A DNA stretch of 64,000 nt, from contig NZ_SRXU01000002.1 of NCBI RefSeq assembly GCF_004792695.1, positions 1 to 64,000 on the forward strand. The letters are read 5' to 3'. Numbering within the stretch: position 1 is the first letter of the stretch; every line of letters begins with the position of its first letter. The notes under the pieces were generated by a model, which did not search any database, was not told where the DNA came from, and saw nothing but the letters and a program-made list of their open reading frames with translations. Below, in pieces: positions 36,826 to 44,066 of the stretch. The translations under genes were made by a program, and so were the position numbers. Source of the stretch: Sphingomonas naasensis (lineage in GTDB: Bacteria; Pseudomonadota; Alphaproteobacteria; Sphingomonadales; Sphingomonadaceae).

Positions 36826-37647
36826 TCACTTGTTGCGGAGCGCGCCGGCGACCAGCTTGTGCAGCTTCGAATGCAGCACGTCGTTCGCGGCGAGGAACTG
36901 GTTGCGCTCGCGCGGCATATCCTGCCCGCGGAAATCGGTGACGAAGCCGCCGGCTTCCTTGACCAGCAGCATCCCCGCCGCGACGTCCCACGGCTTGAGG
37001 TGCGATTCCCAATAGCCGTCGAACCGCCCCGCGGCGACCCAGGCGAGATCGAGCGCCGCCGCGCCGAGCCGGCGGATGCCGGCAACCTCGGGCGCCACCG
37101 CGCCGAAGATCCGGCTCCATTCGACGAAATCGCCATGGCCGAGGAACGGAATGCCCGTAGCGATCAGCGCGTCGGCGAGGTCACGCCGCGCCGAGACGCG
37201 CAGGCGCTGGCCCTGCAGCCACGCGCCCCTGCCCTTTTCGGCCCAGAAGCTCTCGTCGGTGAGCGGCTGATAGATATAGCCATGCGTCACCTCGGGCTTG
37301 CCCTGCGCGCCGTTGGGATCCTCGACTGCGATCGACATGCAGAAATGCGGGATGCCGTGGAGGAAGTTGCTGGTGCCGTCGAGCGGATCGATGATCCAGC
37401 GCGGCTTGCCCGGATCGCCCGCGATCTCGCCGCGCTCCTCGACGAGGAAGCCCCAATCGGGCCGCGCCTTTTGCAGTTCCTCGATCAGCGTGTCCTCGGC
37501 GCGCTTGTCGGCGAGGCTGACGAAGTCGGCCGGGCCCTTGCGGCTCACCTGGAGGTGCTGGACCTCGTTGAAGTCGCGCCGCAGCCGCGGCCCGGCCTTG
37601 CGGACGGCGCGCTCGATGACGGTGATGATGCCGGAATGGGAAACCAA
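36826..37647 (-). CDS. Inositol monophosphatase (SuhB-like) family protein
   Basis: A 273-residue metal-dependent phosphatase of the IMPase/FIG superfamily. Metal motifs: Glu in FLVEERGE, the WIIDPLDGTSNFLHG signature (Asp-x-x-Asp-Gly-Thr) and the C-terminal LKPWDVAAGMLLVKEAGG. Family members dephosphorylate inositol-1-phosphate and related sugars or nucleotides; the E. coli SuhB also acts on antitermination. The start is TTG 37647 with GGAG seven bases upstream; the longer frame begins in the repeat. The gene is alone between two palindromic elements. Confidence 0.9.
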   Translation of the reverse strand: MVSHSGIITVIERAVRKAGPRLRRDFNEVQHLQVSRKGPADFVSLADKRAEDTLIEELQKARPDWGFLVEERGEIAGDPGKPRWIIDPLDGTSNFLHGIPHFCMSIAVEDPNGAQGKPEVTHGYIYQPLTDESFWAEKGRGAWLQGQRLRVSARRDLADALIATGIPFLGHGDFVEWSRIFGAVAPEVAGIRRLGAAALDLAWVAAGRFDGYWESHLKPWDVAAGMLLVKEAGGFVTDFRGQDMPRERNQFLAANDVLHSKLHKLVAGALRNK

Positions 37648-37662
37648 GATACTGCTCCAAAA

Positions 37663-37834
37663 CCCCTCTCCCAATGGGAGAGAGTCAGGGGGGCGGTCAT
37701 GCTCCCGGCATGACCTGAATAACGCGGGGCGTTATTCACCCCGTAACTGGGCCCATCGCGTCAGCGATGGGAGGGTGCGGGTCGAGGGCAGTCCGATACC
37801 GCCCTCACCCAACCCTCTCCCACGGGGAGAGGGC
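37663..37834. repeat. Composite element of five hairpins between the IMPase and efp genes
   Basis: Five consecutive stems: CCTCTCC/GGGAGAG (37664-37683); TCATGC-N5-GCATGA (37697-37713); GAATAACGC-N3-GCGTTATTC (37717-37737); CCCATCGC-N4-GCGATGGG (37752-37771); and CCCTCTCC/GGAGAGGG (37814-37834). The outer two are similar, forming an inverted pair around the other three. The outer unit resembles those at 62168-62300. Confidence 0.82.
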
Positions 37835-37836
37835 TT

Positions 37837-38400
37837 TTAGTCCGCGCGGCGGACGTAGGTCTGTTCGTAAACATCGACGACGATGCGGGTTCCCGAGGCG
37901 ATGTGCGGCGGGACCATCACGCGGACGCCGTTCTCGAGCAGCGCGGGCTTGTACGACGACGACGCCGTCTGGCCCTTCACCACTGCATCGGCCTCGACGA
38001 TCGTGGCTTCGATCGTGTCGGGCAGCTGCACCGAGATCGCCTCTTCGTCGTAGAGCTCCATCACCACGTCCATGCCGTCCTGCAGGAACGCCGCGGCGTC
38101 GCCGAGCAGATCGCGCGGCAGCGTGGTCTGGTCATAGGTGTCCTTGTCCATGAACACGAGGTTCTCGCCCTCGGCGAACAGGAATTGGAAGTCCTTGGTG
38201 TCGAGGCGCACGCGCTCGACCGTCTCCGCCGAGCGGAAGCGGACATTGTTCTTGCGGCCGTCGCGCAGATTCTTGAGCTCGACCTGCATATAGGCACCAC
38301 CCTTGCCCGGCTGGGTGTGCTGAATCTTCACGGCGCGCCAGATGCCGCCTTCATATTCGATGATGTTGCCGGGACGGATGTCCACGCCGCTGATCTTCAT
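37837..38400 (-). CDS. efp: Translation elongation factor P
   Basis: A 187-residue ribosome factor that relieves stalling at polyproline stretches. It has the KOW-like domain I with the tip loop TQPGKGGAY; Lys33 is at the position modified in other EF-Ps. Domain II/III and the C-terminal signature [14 protein letters not shown] are present. No modification enzyme gene is next to it. The start is ATG 38400. Its polyproline target could include the NuoC tail in this window (inference). Confidence 0.96.
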   Translation of the reverse strand: MKISGVDIRPGNIIEYEGGIWRAVKIQHTQPGKGGAYMQVELKNLRDGRKNNVRFRSAETVERVRLDTKDFQFLFAEGENLVFMDKDTYDQTTLPRDLLGDAAAFLQDGMDVVMELYDEEAISVQLPDTIEATIVEADAVVKGQTASSSYKPALLENGVRVMVPPHIASGTRIVVDVYEQTYVRRAD

Positions 38401-38453
38401 GGATCGAGACCTGTAAGCTGAGAAAGAGCGAAGGTCGCGCCTTTAGCGGCGCA

Positions 38454-38939
38454 TCACGATTCCGGCAAGCGCTGCGCCGCCGCCACCGCCGCATCGATGC
38501 GCGCCGTCGCCTCTTCGTCCCACAAAGGCGGGTCTTCGGGCGTCGGCAGCCCCGGAAAGCTCGGCACGCCGGCGGGCACCTCGACCAGCGGATGCCGCGT
38601 CACCGTGAAGAAATGCGCGTCGGGCAGGATGCGCTCGTCGAGCGTGCCGCCACGGACGAAGCGGATCGCGTCGCCGAAATCGGGGTGCGTCCCCCACAGC
38701 CCCACGCCACAGCGCGGGCAGCGCGCGCTGCGCGTCGCGGGTTGGCTGCCCAGCTGCGAGACGAAGATCTCGGGCTCGCCATCGGTCAGCATCTCGACCC
38801 GGTCAGCCTCGATCATCGCGTTGATCGCAAAGGCCGATCCGGTCTCGCGCTGGCAGACGCGGCAATGGCAGCCGTTCACGAAGATCGGCGCCGACGTCAT
38901 TCTAAAGCGAATATACCGGCAGTTGCAGCCGCCCTGCAT
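38454..38939 (-). CDS. GFA-family zinc protein (second in window)
   Basis: A 161-residue protein with the GFA/CENP-V pattern: GGCNCRYIRF near the N-terminus, GCHCRVCQRETG around residue 28, CPRCGVGLW near 77. It is longer than the 6643 protein and has a Pro-rich C-terminal extension (VPSFPGLPTPEDPPLW). The start is ATG 38939. It lies 53 bases upstream of efp and shares its direction; the substrate is unknown. Confidence 0.85.
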   Translation of the reverse strand: MQGGCNCRYIRFRMTSAPIFVNGCHCRVCQRETGSAFAINAMIEADRVEMLTDGEPEIFVSQLGSQPATRSARCPRCGVGLWGTHPDFGDAIRFVRGGTLDERILPDAHFFTVTRHPLVEVPAGVPSFPGLPTPEDPPLWDEEATARIDAAVAAAQRLPES

Positions 38940-38968
38940 CACGCACCTTTTCTGCACTGCCCCGCAGG

Positions 38969-39583
38969 CTAGGGAGTGGTCCGGCGGCCCGCAAGCAGCG
39001 GATAGGGATTCACCGGCTGGCCCTGCCACCAATTGTCGGCGGGCTGCATGTGCGACACCGCAAAGTGGAGATGATAATTGCCCGCGCCGGCATTGCCGGT
39101 GTCGCCGACAAAGCCGAGCAGTTCGCCGGCCTTGATTTCGATCCCCTCGACGATTCCCGGCGCATAGCGCTGGAGGTGCGCGTAATAATAGCTCCATTGC
39201 CGGTCCGGCGAGCGGACGTAGAGCGTGATCCCCCCGCCGCCATTGCTGTAGAACAGCTTCTCGATCGTTCCCGGCGCGGCGGCGATCACCGGCGTGCCGC
39301 CCGGCGCCATGATATCGGTCGCCTGATGCGCCCGTGCGCCGTTCGCGCGCGATTGTCCCCAGGTGTCGACGATCTGCGCGCGCTGCACGCCCTGCACCGG
39401 CACGAGCAGCAACCTATGCGTCCACGCGCCCGCCGGCGCCGCGGGCGCCGACGCGGTCGCCTGGACGGGCGCCGGCGCCACCGGCGCCGCGGGGTCGCCC
39501 GGCACGATGCGGATCATCGACGCCATCGCGGCCAACGCCAGAAGCAAGAGCAAGCCCACCCCCATGGTCAGCCGTCTTAGCAT
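38969..39583 (-). CDS. Membrane-anchored M23 family metallopeptidase
   Basis: A 204-residue exported peptidase with an N-terminal hydrophobic anchor at residues 6-24, a Pro/Ala-rich linker at 29-52 and the M23 LytM-type domain. Zinc ligands His86 and Asp90 are in AHQATD, and His171 and His173 in NYHLHFAV; His136 in YAHLQRY is the likely catalytic partner. So the site appears complete, unlike inactive EnvC-type activators. Its likely action is cutting peptidoglycan cross-bridges. Four bases separate it from the L,D-transpeptidase gene, suggesting joint wall remodelling. Confidence 0.92.
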   Translation of the reverse strand: MLRRLTMGVGLLLLLALAAMASMIRIVPGDPAAPVAPAPVQATASAPAAPAGAWTHRLLLVPVQGVQRAQIVDTWGQSRANGARAHQATDIMAPGGTPVIAAAPGTIEKLFYSNGGGGITLYVRSPDRQWSYYYAHLQRYAPGIVEGIEIKAGELLGFVGDTGNAGAGNYHLHFAVSHMQPADNWWQGQPVNPYPLLAGRRTTP

Positions 39584-39587
39584 GGCA

Positions 39588-40622
39588 TCACTCCTGGAAC
39601 ACGGCTTCGGCGCCCGGCTTGATCATCAGCGCCAGCCGCGCCGCGTCCCAATTGGTCAGCCGGATGCAGCCATGGCTCTGGGTCCGCCCGATCGTCTGCG
39701 GCTCGGGCGTGCCGTGGATGCCGTAATGCTCCTTGGAAAGATCGAGCCAGACCACGCCCACCGGCCCGTTGGGGCCCGGCGGCAGCATCGCCTTCTCGTC
39801 GTCCTTCTTGGCGTCCCAGAACAGGTCGGGGTTATAATGAAACTTCGGATTGGTATCTACGACGTTGATTTTCCACGTTCCGATCGGCAGCGGATCATGC
39901 TGGCTACCCATCGTCGCGCTGAACTGCGCGACCAACGTGTCGTTGGTGTCGAACACCTTGAGCACCTTCTCGGACTTGTCGACGACGATATGGTCGCCCG
40001 CCGGCTGGTGCGCGTCGACATTGAGGTCGGTCAGCGTCTGGCGCCATTCGGGTTTGAGATCGCCGGCGTAATCGCGCGAGCTCGGTACCACATTGGGAAA
40101 GACGAAGGTCGCGCCCGGCCGGATCGCGCCGCCGCCGGGGTTGAGCTCGACCAGCACCTCGGGCGTGGTGTGGAACATCTCGGCGAGCTTCTCGAGCGGC
40201 CGGGTATAGGCGAGCGCCGGCAGCTTCGCCTGATCCTCGGGATCCTTGGGCGTCGGATTGATGAAGGGGCCCTGCAGCATCGCCGGATCGAGCGTGACCC
40301 GCGTCACCGGCCGGCGCTCGCGATATTGATGGAGCGCCCCCAGCGTCGCGCGATCGAGCTTGCCACTGGTCGTCAGCCCCTGGCTTTGCTGGAATCCCTT
40401 GAGCGCCGCGGTCAGCGATTGCCCCTCGCGGCCATCGACGATCCCGGGCGCGAAGCCGAGCGAGTCGAGGATCACCTGCGCATGCATTATGGTATAGTCG
40501 ACCGGCGGCTTGCCGCTCGGCGACTTCGCCTCGGGCTGCGCCGCGAGCGGAGCCATGGCGATCGCGGCAAGGCCAGCGGCAACGAGTAATTTTCTACGCA
40601 AAGACAGGCTCCTGACCAACAT
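39588..40622 (-). CDS. L,D-transpeptidase (YkuD domain) with peptidoglycan-binding domain
   Basis: A 344-residue exported enzyme forming 3-3 cross-links or attaching lipoproteins to peptidoglycan. Signal peptide at about residues 1-28; a PG_binding_1 domain follows at about 45-100 (LDSLGFAPGIVDGREGQSL); the YkuD domain from about 205 has the HYGIHGT and SHGCIRLTNWD motifs with the nucleophile Cys. The start is ATG 40622. A LysM-like segment (TRPLEKLAEMFHTTPEVLVELN) precedes the YkuD domain. It is paired with the M23 gene. Confidence 0.93.
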   Translation of the reverse strand: MLVRSLSLRRKLLVAAGLAAIAMAPLAAQPEAKSPSGKPPVDYTIMHAQVILDSLGFAPGIVDGREGQSLTAALKGFQQSQGLTTSGKLDRATLGALHQYRERRPVTRVTLDPAMLQGPFINPTPKDPEDQAKLPALAYTRPLEKLAEMFHTTPEVLVELNPGGGAIRPGATFVFPNVVPSSRDYAGDLKPEWRQTLTDLNVDAHQPAGDHIVVDKSEKVLKVFDTNDTLVAQFSATMGSQHDPLPIGTWKINVVDTNPKFHYNPDLFWDAKKDDEKAMLPPGPNGPVGVVWLDLSKEHYGIHGTPEPQTIGRTQSHGCIRLTNWDAARLALMIKPGAEAVFQE

Positions 40623-40693
40623 ATGTCGGACCGGAGAACGAACGCGCGCCGGCTTGTTTCCGGAGACGCTGCGGCCGGCGCCCCGCCGATTGA

Positions 40694-40722
40694 CCGTCAT
40701 CCCCGCGAAACCGGGGATGACG
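40694..40722. repeat. Single palindromic unit (GTCATCCCCGCG type)
   Basis: CCGTCATCCCCGCGAAACCG continues into GGGATGACG: a nearly perfect unit with one arm altered (CGCGAAACCGG). It lies in the gap 40623-40747 between thiE and the transpeptidase gene, whose remaining bases show nothing else I recognise. Confidence 0.75.
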
Positions 40723-40747
40723 AAGCGAGGGCGACGCAAGCCTGTCC

Positions 40748-41440
40748 TCAGCCCGCCAGCACCGCCTCGAACGCCTTTATCGCAGCGGCCTCGTCGCCGC
40801 CCCACACCGCGGCGGACACCGCGAGAAAGTCCGCCCCGGCATCGATCAACGGCCGCGCATTGGCCGGCGTGATTCCGCCGATCGCGACGCAGGGGATCTC
40901 GAACACCGTCGTCCACCAGCTCAGGATCGACGGCTCGGGGCGATGGCGCACTTCCTTGGTCGTCGTCGGATAGAAGCTGCCGAACGCGACATAGTCGGCG
41001 CCCGCCTCGCCCGCCTCCATCGCGAGGTGGCGGCTGTCATGGCAGGTCACGCCGATCTGCGCCGAGGGGCCGAGCACCGAGCGCGCCTCGCGCGGGTCGC
41101 CATCCTCCTGGCCGAGATGCACCCCGTCCGCCCCCAGCCGCTTGGCGAGGCTGATGCTGTCGTTGACGAGGAAGGCGACGTCGCGATCGGCGCAGATGCG
41201 CTGCAGCGGCTCGGCCAGCCGCGCCGCCTCGTGCTGGTCGACATCCTTGACGCGGAACTGGAACGCGGCGACCGGGCCGGCATCGAGCGCGCGGGCCAGC
41301 CGGTCGGCAAAGCCGCCGGTCACGTCGAGCGGCGAGATCAGATAGAGCTGGCACGCCGGCCGTCGATGGTCGCGCACGAATTGATCCGCAAAGCCCTCCA
41401 GCGCGTTGTCGGCGTCGAGGTCGTCTTCGGGATCGTGCAT
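40748..41440 (-). CDS. thiE: Thiamine phosphate synthase
   Basis: A 230-residue TIM-barrel enzyme joining the thiazole and pyrimidine moieties of thiamine. Visible signatures: FQFRVKD in place of the usual QLR(L/M)K strand, LVNDSISLAKRLGADGVHLGQEDGD (the phosphate and Mg site), GADYVAFGSFYPTTTK and IPCVAIGGITPANA. The N-terminal 30 residues are acidic. The start is ATG 41440. No thi-box riboswitch is visible upstream. Confidence 0.9.
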   Translation of the reverse strand: MHDPEDDLDADNALEGFADQFVRDHRRPACQLYLISPLDVTGGFADRLARALDAGPVAAFQFRVKDVDQHEAARLAEPLQRICADRDVAFLVNDSISLAKRLGADGVHLGQEDGDPREARSVLGPSAQIGVTCHDSRHLAMEAGEAGADYVAFGSFYPTTTKEVRHRPEPSILSWWTTVFEIPCVAIGGITPANARPLIDAGADFLAVSAAVWGGDEAAAIKAFEAVLAG

Positions 41441-41719
41441 GGTCAACTCCGGGCTCGCGGAAATCCGCATCGGTTGTTCGGGCCGGGTCTAGCCCTATTG
41501 GCGTGGCCGCTTCTACCCCGCGAAGCCGGCGGTCAAGAACTGGTTCCGCGCCGCGCCGGACATTTCGATGGTGGCTGGCTCGGGCGCACGCGGCGCCGGA
41601 CGATATTCGGGCGATCCGCCGCGTTCGGCATCGGCATGCGCTATAACGGAAAGAGATCAGGCGCCTCTTTGAAGGCAGCCGCCCGCGCGCGGCGCGGCAG
41701 ATGCGGAGTTCGATTGCAA

Positions 41720-41938
41720 ATGGCCAGTGGCAAGCCTCGTTTCGTGCAGCTCAAGTCGATCAACGGCGAGCCGATGCTCGTCAACCTCGCGCTGGTGCGC
41801 ACGGTGACCACGATCAACCTCGCCGGCGACGATGTCGGCGTGATTTCGTTCGACAAGGAGCATGAAGTGGTGGTCGGCTCGACGGTGTCCGACGTCACCG
41901 CCGCGATGGCCGAGCGCGCGCTTCCCGTCGGCGACTGA
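41720..41938 (+). CDS. Small hypothetical protein, FlbD-like pattern
   Basis: A 72-residue protein from ATG 41720. The pattern VQLKSINGEPMLVNLALVRTV followed by a beta-turn and VVVGSTVSDVTAAM resembles the small FlbD-type fold (N-terminal NG.P..VN..LI..V, then a VxESVxEV segment), but no flagellar genes are near. It may instead belong to an uncharacterised sphingomonad family. Its upstream region (41441-41719, 279 bp, shared with thiE) contains TATAAC near 41641; nothing else stands out. It is divergent from thiE. Confidence 0.6.
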   Translation: MASGKPRFVQLKSINGEPMLVNLALVRTVTTINLAGDDVGVISFDKEHEVVVGSTVSDVTAAMAERALPVGD

Positions 41939-41950
41939 GCCGGGCCGGCG

Positions 41951-42622
41951 TCAGCCGGTCACCAGCGCGATCAGGAATCCGTCCCACGGCTTGGCGCCGA
42001 TGGTCTGCAGCGCCGTTGCCGAAAGCCGCGGCTCGGCGGCGACGGCGTCGTAGAGCGCGCGCGTTCCAATGATCCGCGGATCGTCGCTCGCCGGATCGAG
42101 CACCCCGCCCGCGCGCACGACATTGTCGACCACGATCACCGTTCCGGGCCGCGACAGAACGAGCGCGGCGCGCAGATAGGCGACATTGCCTTCCTTGTCG
42201 GCGTCGATGAACACGAGGTCGAACGGCGCCTGCGCCTCTTCTTGCAACGCCGCGAGGCTGTCCGCCGCTGGTCCGACGCGGATGGCGCAGCGGTCCGCCA
42301 CCCCGGCGCGCGCGAGATTGGCCTCGGCCACCGTGGCATGGTGCGGCTCGAGTTCGAGCGTCACCAGCCGGCCCTCGGGCGGCAGCGCGCGGGCCAGCCA
42401 GATCGTCGAGTAGCCGCCGAGCGTGCCTATTTCGAGGATCCGCCGCGCCCCCGCGATCCGCGCCAGCAGGTGGAGCAGCTTGCCCTGGACCGGCGCAACG
42501 TCGATCGCCGGAAGCCCGCCCGCTTCGTTGGCGGCGAGCGCGGCGTCCAGCGCCGGATCGCTCTCCAGAAGCTTCGCCTCGATCCACGCGTCGACCGCGC
42601 CGGGATCGACGCCGTCAGCCAT
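41951..42622 (-). CDS. O-methyltransferase (class I SAM, catechol OMT-like)
   Basis: A 223-residue methyltransferase. The SAM-binding motif is ILEIGTLGGYSTIWLA, the acidic residue of motif II lies in VTLELEPHH, and the metal-binding DADKEGN motif in LVFIDADKEGNVAYL. The family (PF01596) uses a divalent metal and catechol-type or caffeoyl-CoA-like acceptors; the acceptor is not known here. The start ATG 42622 overlaps the ABM gene stop by eight bases; TTG 42631 is an alternative. It is convergent with the small 41720 gene, 12 bases apart. Confidence 0.9.
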   Translation of the reverse strand: MADGVDPGAVDAWIEAKLLESDPALDAALAANEAGGLPAIDVAPVQGKLLHLLARIAGARRILEIGTLGGYSTIWLARALPPEGRLVTLELEPHHATVAEANLARAGVADRCAIRVGPAADSLAALQEEAQAPFDLVFIDADKEGNVAYLRAALVLSRPGTVIVVDNVVRAGGVLDPASDDPRIIGTRALYDAVAAEPRLSATALQTIGAKPWDGFLIALVTG

Positions 42623-43007
42623 GCGCGACAAAGCTGCCCGCCACCGGGCGCGTCTCGACGCTGAGCTCGAACCCCGCGATCAGCGGGCGCCCCTTCGCGA
42701 TCGCCGCGCGCACCGCGGGTAGCTGCAGCGACGCCTTGTGGCTCGATGCGTCGTCCCAGATTTCGGTGATCCAGATCGCGTCGGGATCCTTGGCGTCCTC
42801 GGCGATCAGATAGGCGCGGCAGCCCGGCATCGCGCCGGTGCCCGAGCTGAGGATCGCGATCAGCTCGGCGCGCTTGCCGGGCAGGGCTTTCATCTTGCCG
42901 ATCATCCCGAACGGGACCGGATCTTCCATATCCCTGCCTTTCGCCAAGGCGCCGCCGCCCAGCATCGCGAGCGCGAGGCCCGCGAGCACCGGGCGACGCG
43001 CCGTCAT
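42615..43007 (-). CDS. Secreted ABM (antibiotic biosynthesis monooxygenase)-like protein
   Basis: A 130-residue protein with a probable signal peptide (MTARRPVLAGLALAMLGGGALA) followed by a ferredoxin-like ABM domain: FGMIGKMKALPGKRAELIAIL, then DAIWITEIWDDASSHKASLQ. The family includes YgiN-like quinol monooxygenases; exported members are less common, and the signal makes a periplasmic quinone or quinol role possible. The start ATG 43007 overlaps the aldolase stop as ATGA, and the stop overlaps the methyltransferase start, so all three are coupled. Confidence 0.82.
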   Translation of the reverse strand: MTARRPVLAGLALAMLGGGALAKGRDMEDPVPFGMIGKMKALPGKRAELIAILSSGTGAMPGCRAYLIAEDAKDPDAIWITEIWDDASSHKASLQLPAVRAAIAKGRPLIAGFELSVETRPVAGSFVAHG

Positions 43008-43918
43008 TCCTCGCCCTTGTAGATGCGCACCAGCCTGTCGAGCATCGCCAGCGCGTCCTCGCGCTTGCGCTGGAAGGTGTTGCGCCCGATGATCGAGCCG
43101 TTGCCGCCGCCCGCGCGGATGTCGCGCGCGTCCTGATAGACCGCGTCCTCGCCCTTGGCCGCGCCGCCCGAGAAGACGACGATGCGGCGGCCGTTGAAGC
43201 AGCTCTGCACCACATGCTTCACGCGATCGGACTGCGCCGACCAATCGCTGCCCTCATAGGCCTTTTGCGCATCCTTCTGCTCGATATGCGCGCTCGGCAG
43301 CTTGACCTTGATGATGTGCGCGCCGAGCAGCCCCGCCATGTGCGCGGCATAGGCGCCGACGTCGAGCGCGAGCTCGCCGTCCTTCGAGAGCTTGCCGCCG
43401 CGCGGATAGGACCAGATCACCGTGGCGATGCCGACCGAGGCCGCCTCGGCGCGCATCTCCTTGATTTCCTCCATCATCCCGAACACGTCGTCGGCGCCCG
43501 GATAGATGGTGAAGCCGATCGCCGAGCAGCCGAGCCGCAGCGCGTCGTCGACGCCGCCGGTCACCGCCTGGTCGATCGAGGTAGCCCAGCTGTTCGACGA
43601 GTTGACCTTGAGGATGGTCGGGATCTGCCCGGCGAAAGTGTCGGCACCCGCCTCGATCATGCCGAGCGGCGCGGCATAGGCCGAGAGCCCGGCGTCGATC
43701 GCCAGCTGGAAATGATAATGGGGATCATAGGCGGCGGGATTGACCGCGAAGCTGCGCGCCGGGCCGTGCTCGAAGCCCTGGTCGACCGGCAGGATGATCA
43801 GCTTGCCGGTGCCGCCGAGCCGGCCCTGCATCAGGATCCGGGCAAGATTGGCCTTAACCCCGGGGTTGTCGGACTCGTAGTTCGCGAGAATGGCGCGGAC
43901 TGCGGGCGTGATGCTCAT
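43004..43918 (-). CDS. fbaB: Fructose-bisphosphate aldolase, class I (FbaB/DhnA type)
   Basis: A 304-residue Schiff-base aldolase interconverting fructose-1,6-bisphosphate with dihydroxyacetone phosphate and glyceraldehyde 3-phosphate. FbaB/DhnA-type signatures: LILPVDQGFEHGP near the N-terminus, the strand HIIKVKLPS with the Schiff-base Lys, VVFSGGAAKGEDAV and GNGSIIGRNTFQR for the phosphate site. The start is ATG 43918. It is near, but not in one operon with, pgk-gap-tkt; a chemoreceptor gene lies between. Confidence 0.93.
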   Translation of the reverse strand: MSITPAVRAILANYESDNPGVKANLARILMQGRLGGTGKLIILPVDQGFEHGPARSFAVNPAAYDPHYHFQLAIDAGLSAYAAPLGMIEAGADTFAGQIPTILKVNSSNSWATSIDQAVTGGVDDALRLGCSAIGFTIYPGADDVFGMMEEIKEMRAEAASVGIATVIWSYPRGGKLSKDGELALDVGAYAAHMAGLLGAHIIKVKLPSAHIEQKDAQKAYEGSDWSAQSDRVKHVVQSCFNGRRIVVFSGGAAKGEDAVYQDARDIRAGGGNGSIIGRNTFQRKREDALAMLDRLVRIYKGEE

Positions 43919-44066
43919 GACTTCCCCTTGATTCGGTTCGCTCTGCCGCGGTCCCTATCGCACCGCATTAGGGGCGGAAACCGCTGACAACGCTGACCAA
44001 AGGGTCAAGGGTCGACAAAGAGCCAGAGCGCGACTGTCCGGCGACGAATCGCCGGGCGCGATGGCC

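Noticed and set aside
41441-41719. TPP riboswitch upstream of thiE
   Set aside because: The conserved CUGAGA and ACCUGA-type thi-box segments are not visible on the minus strand of this region.
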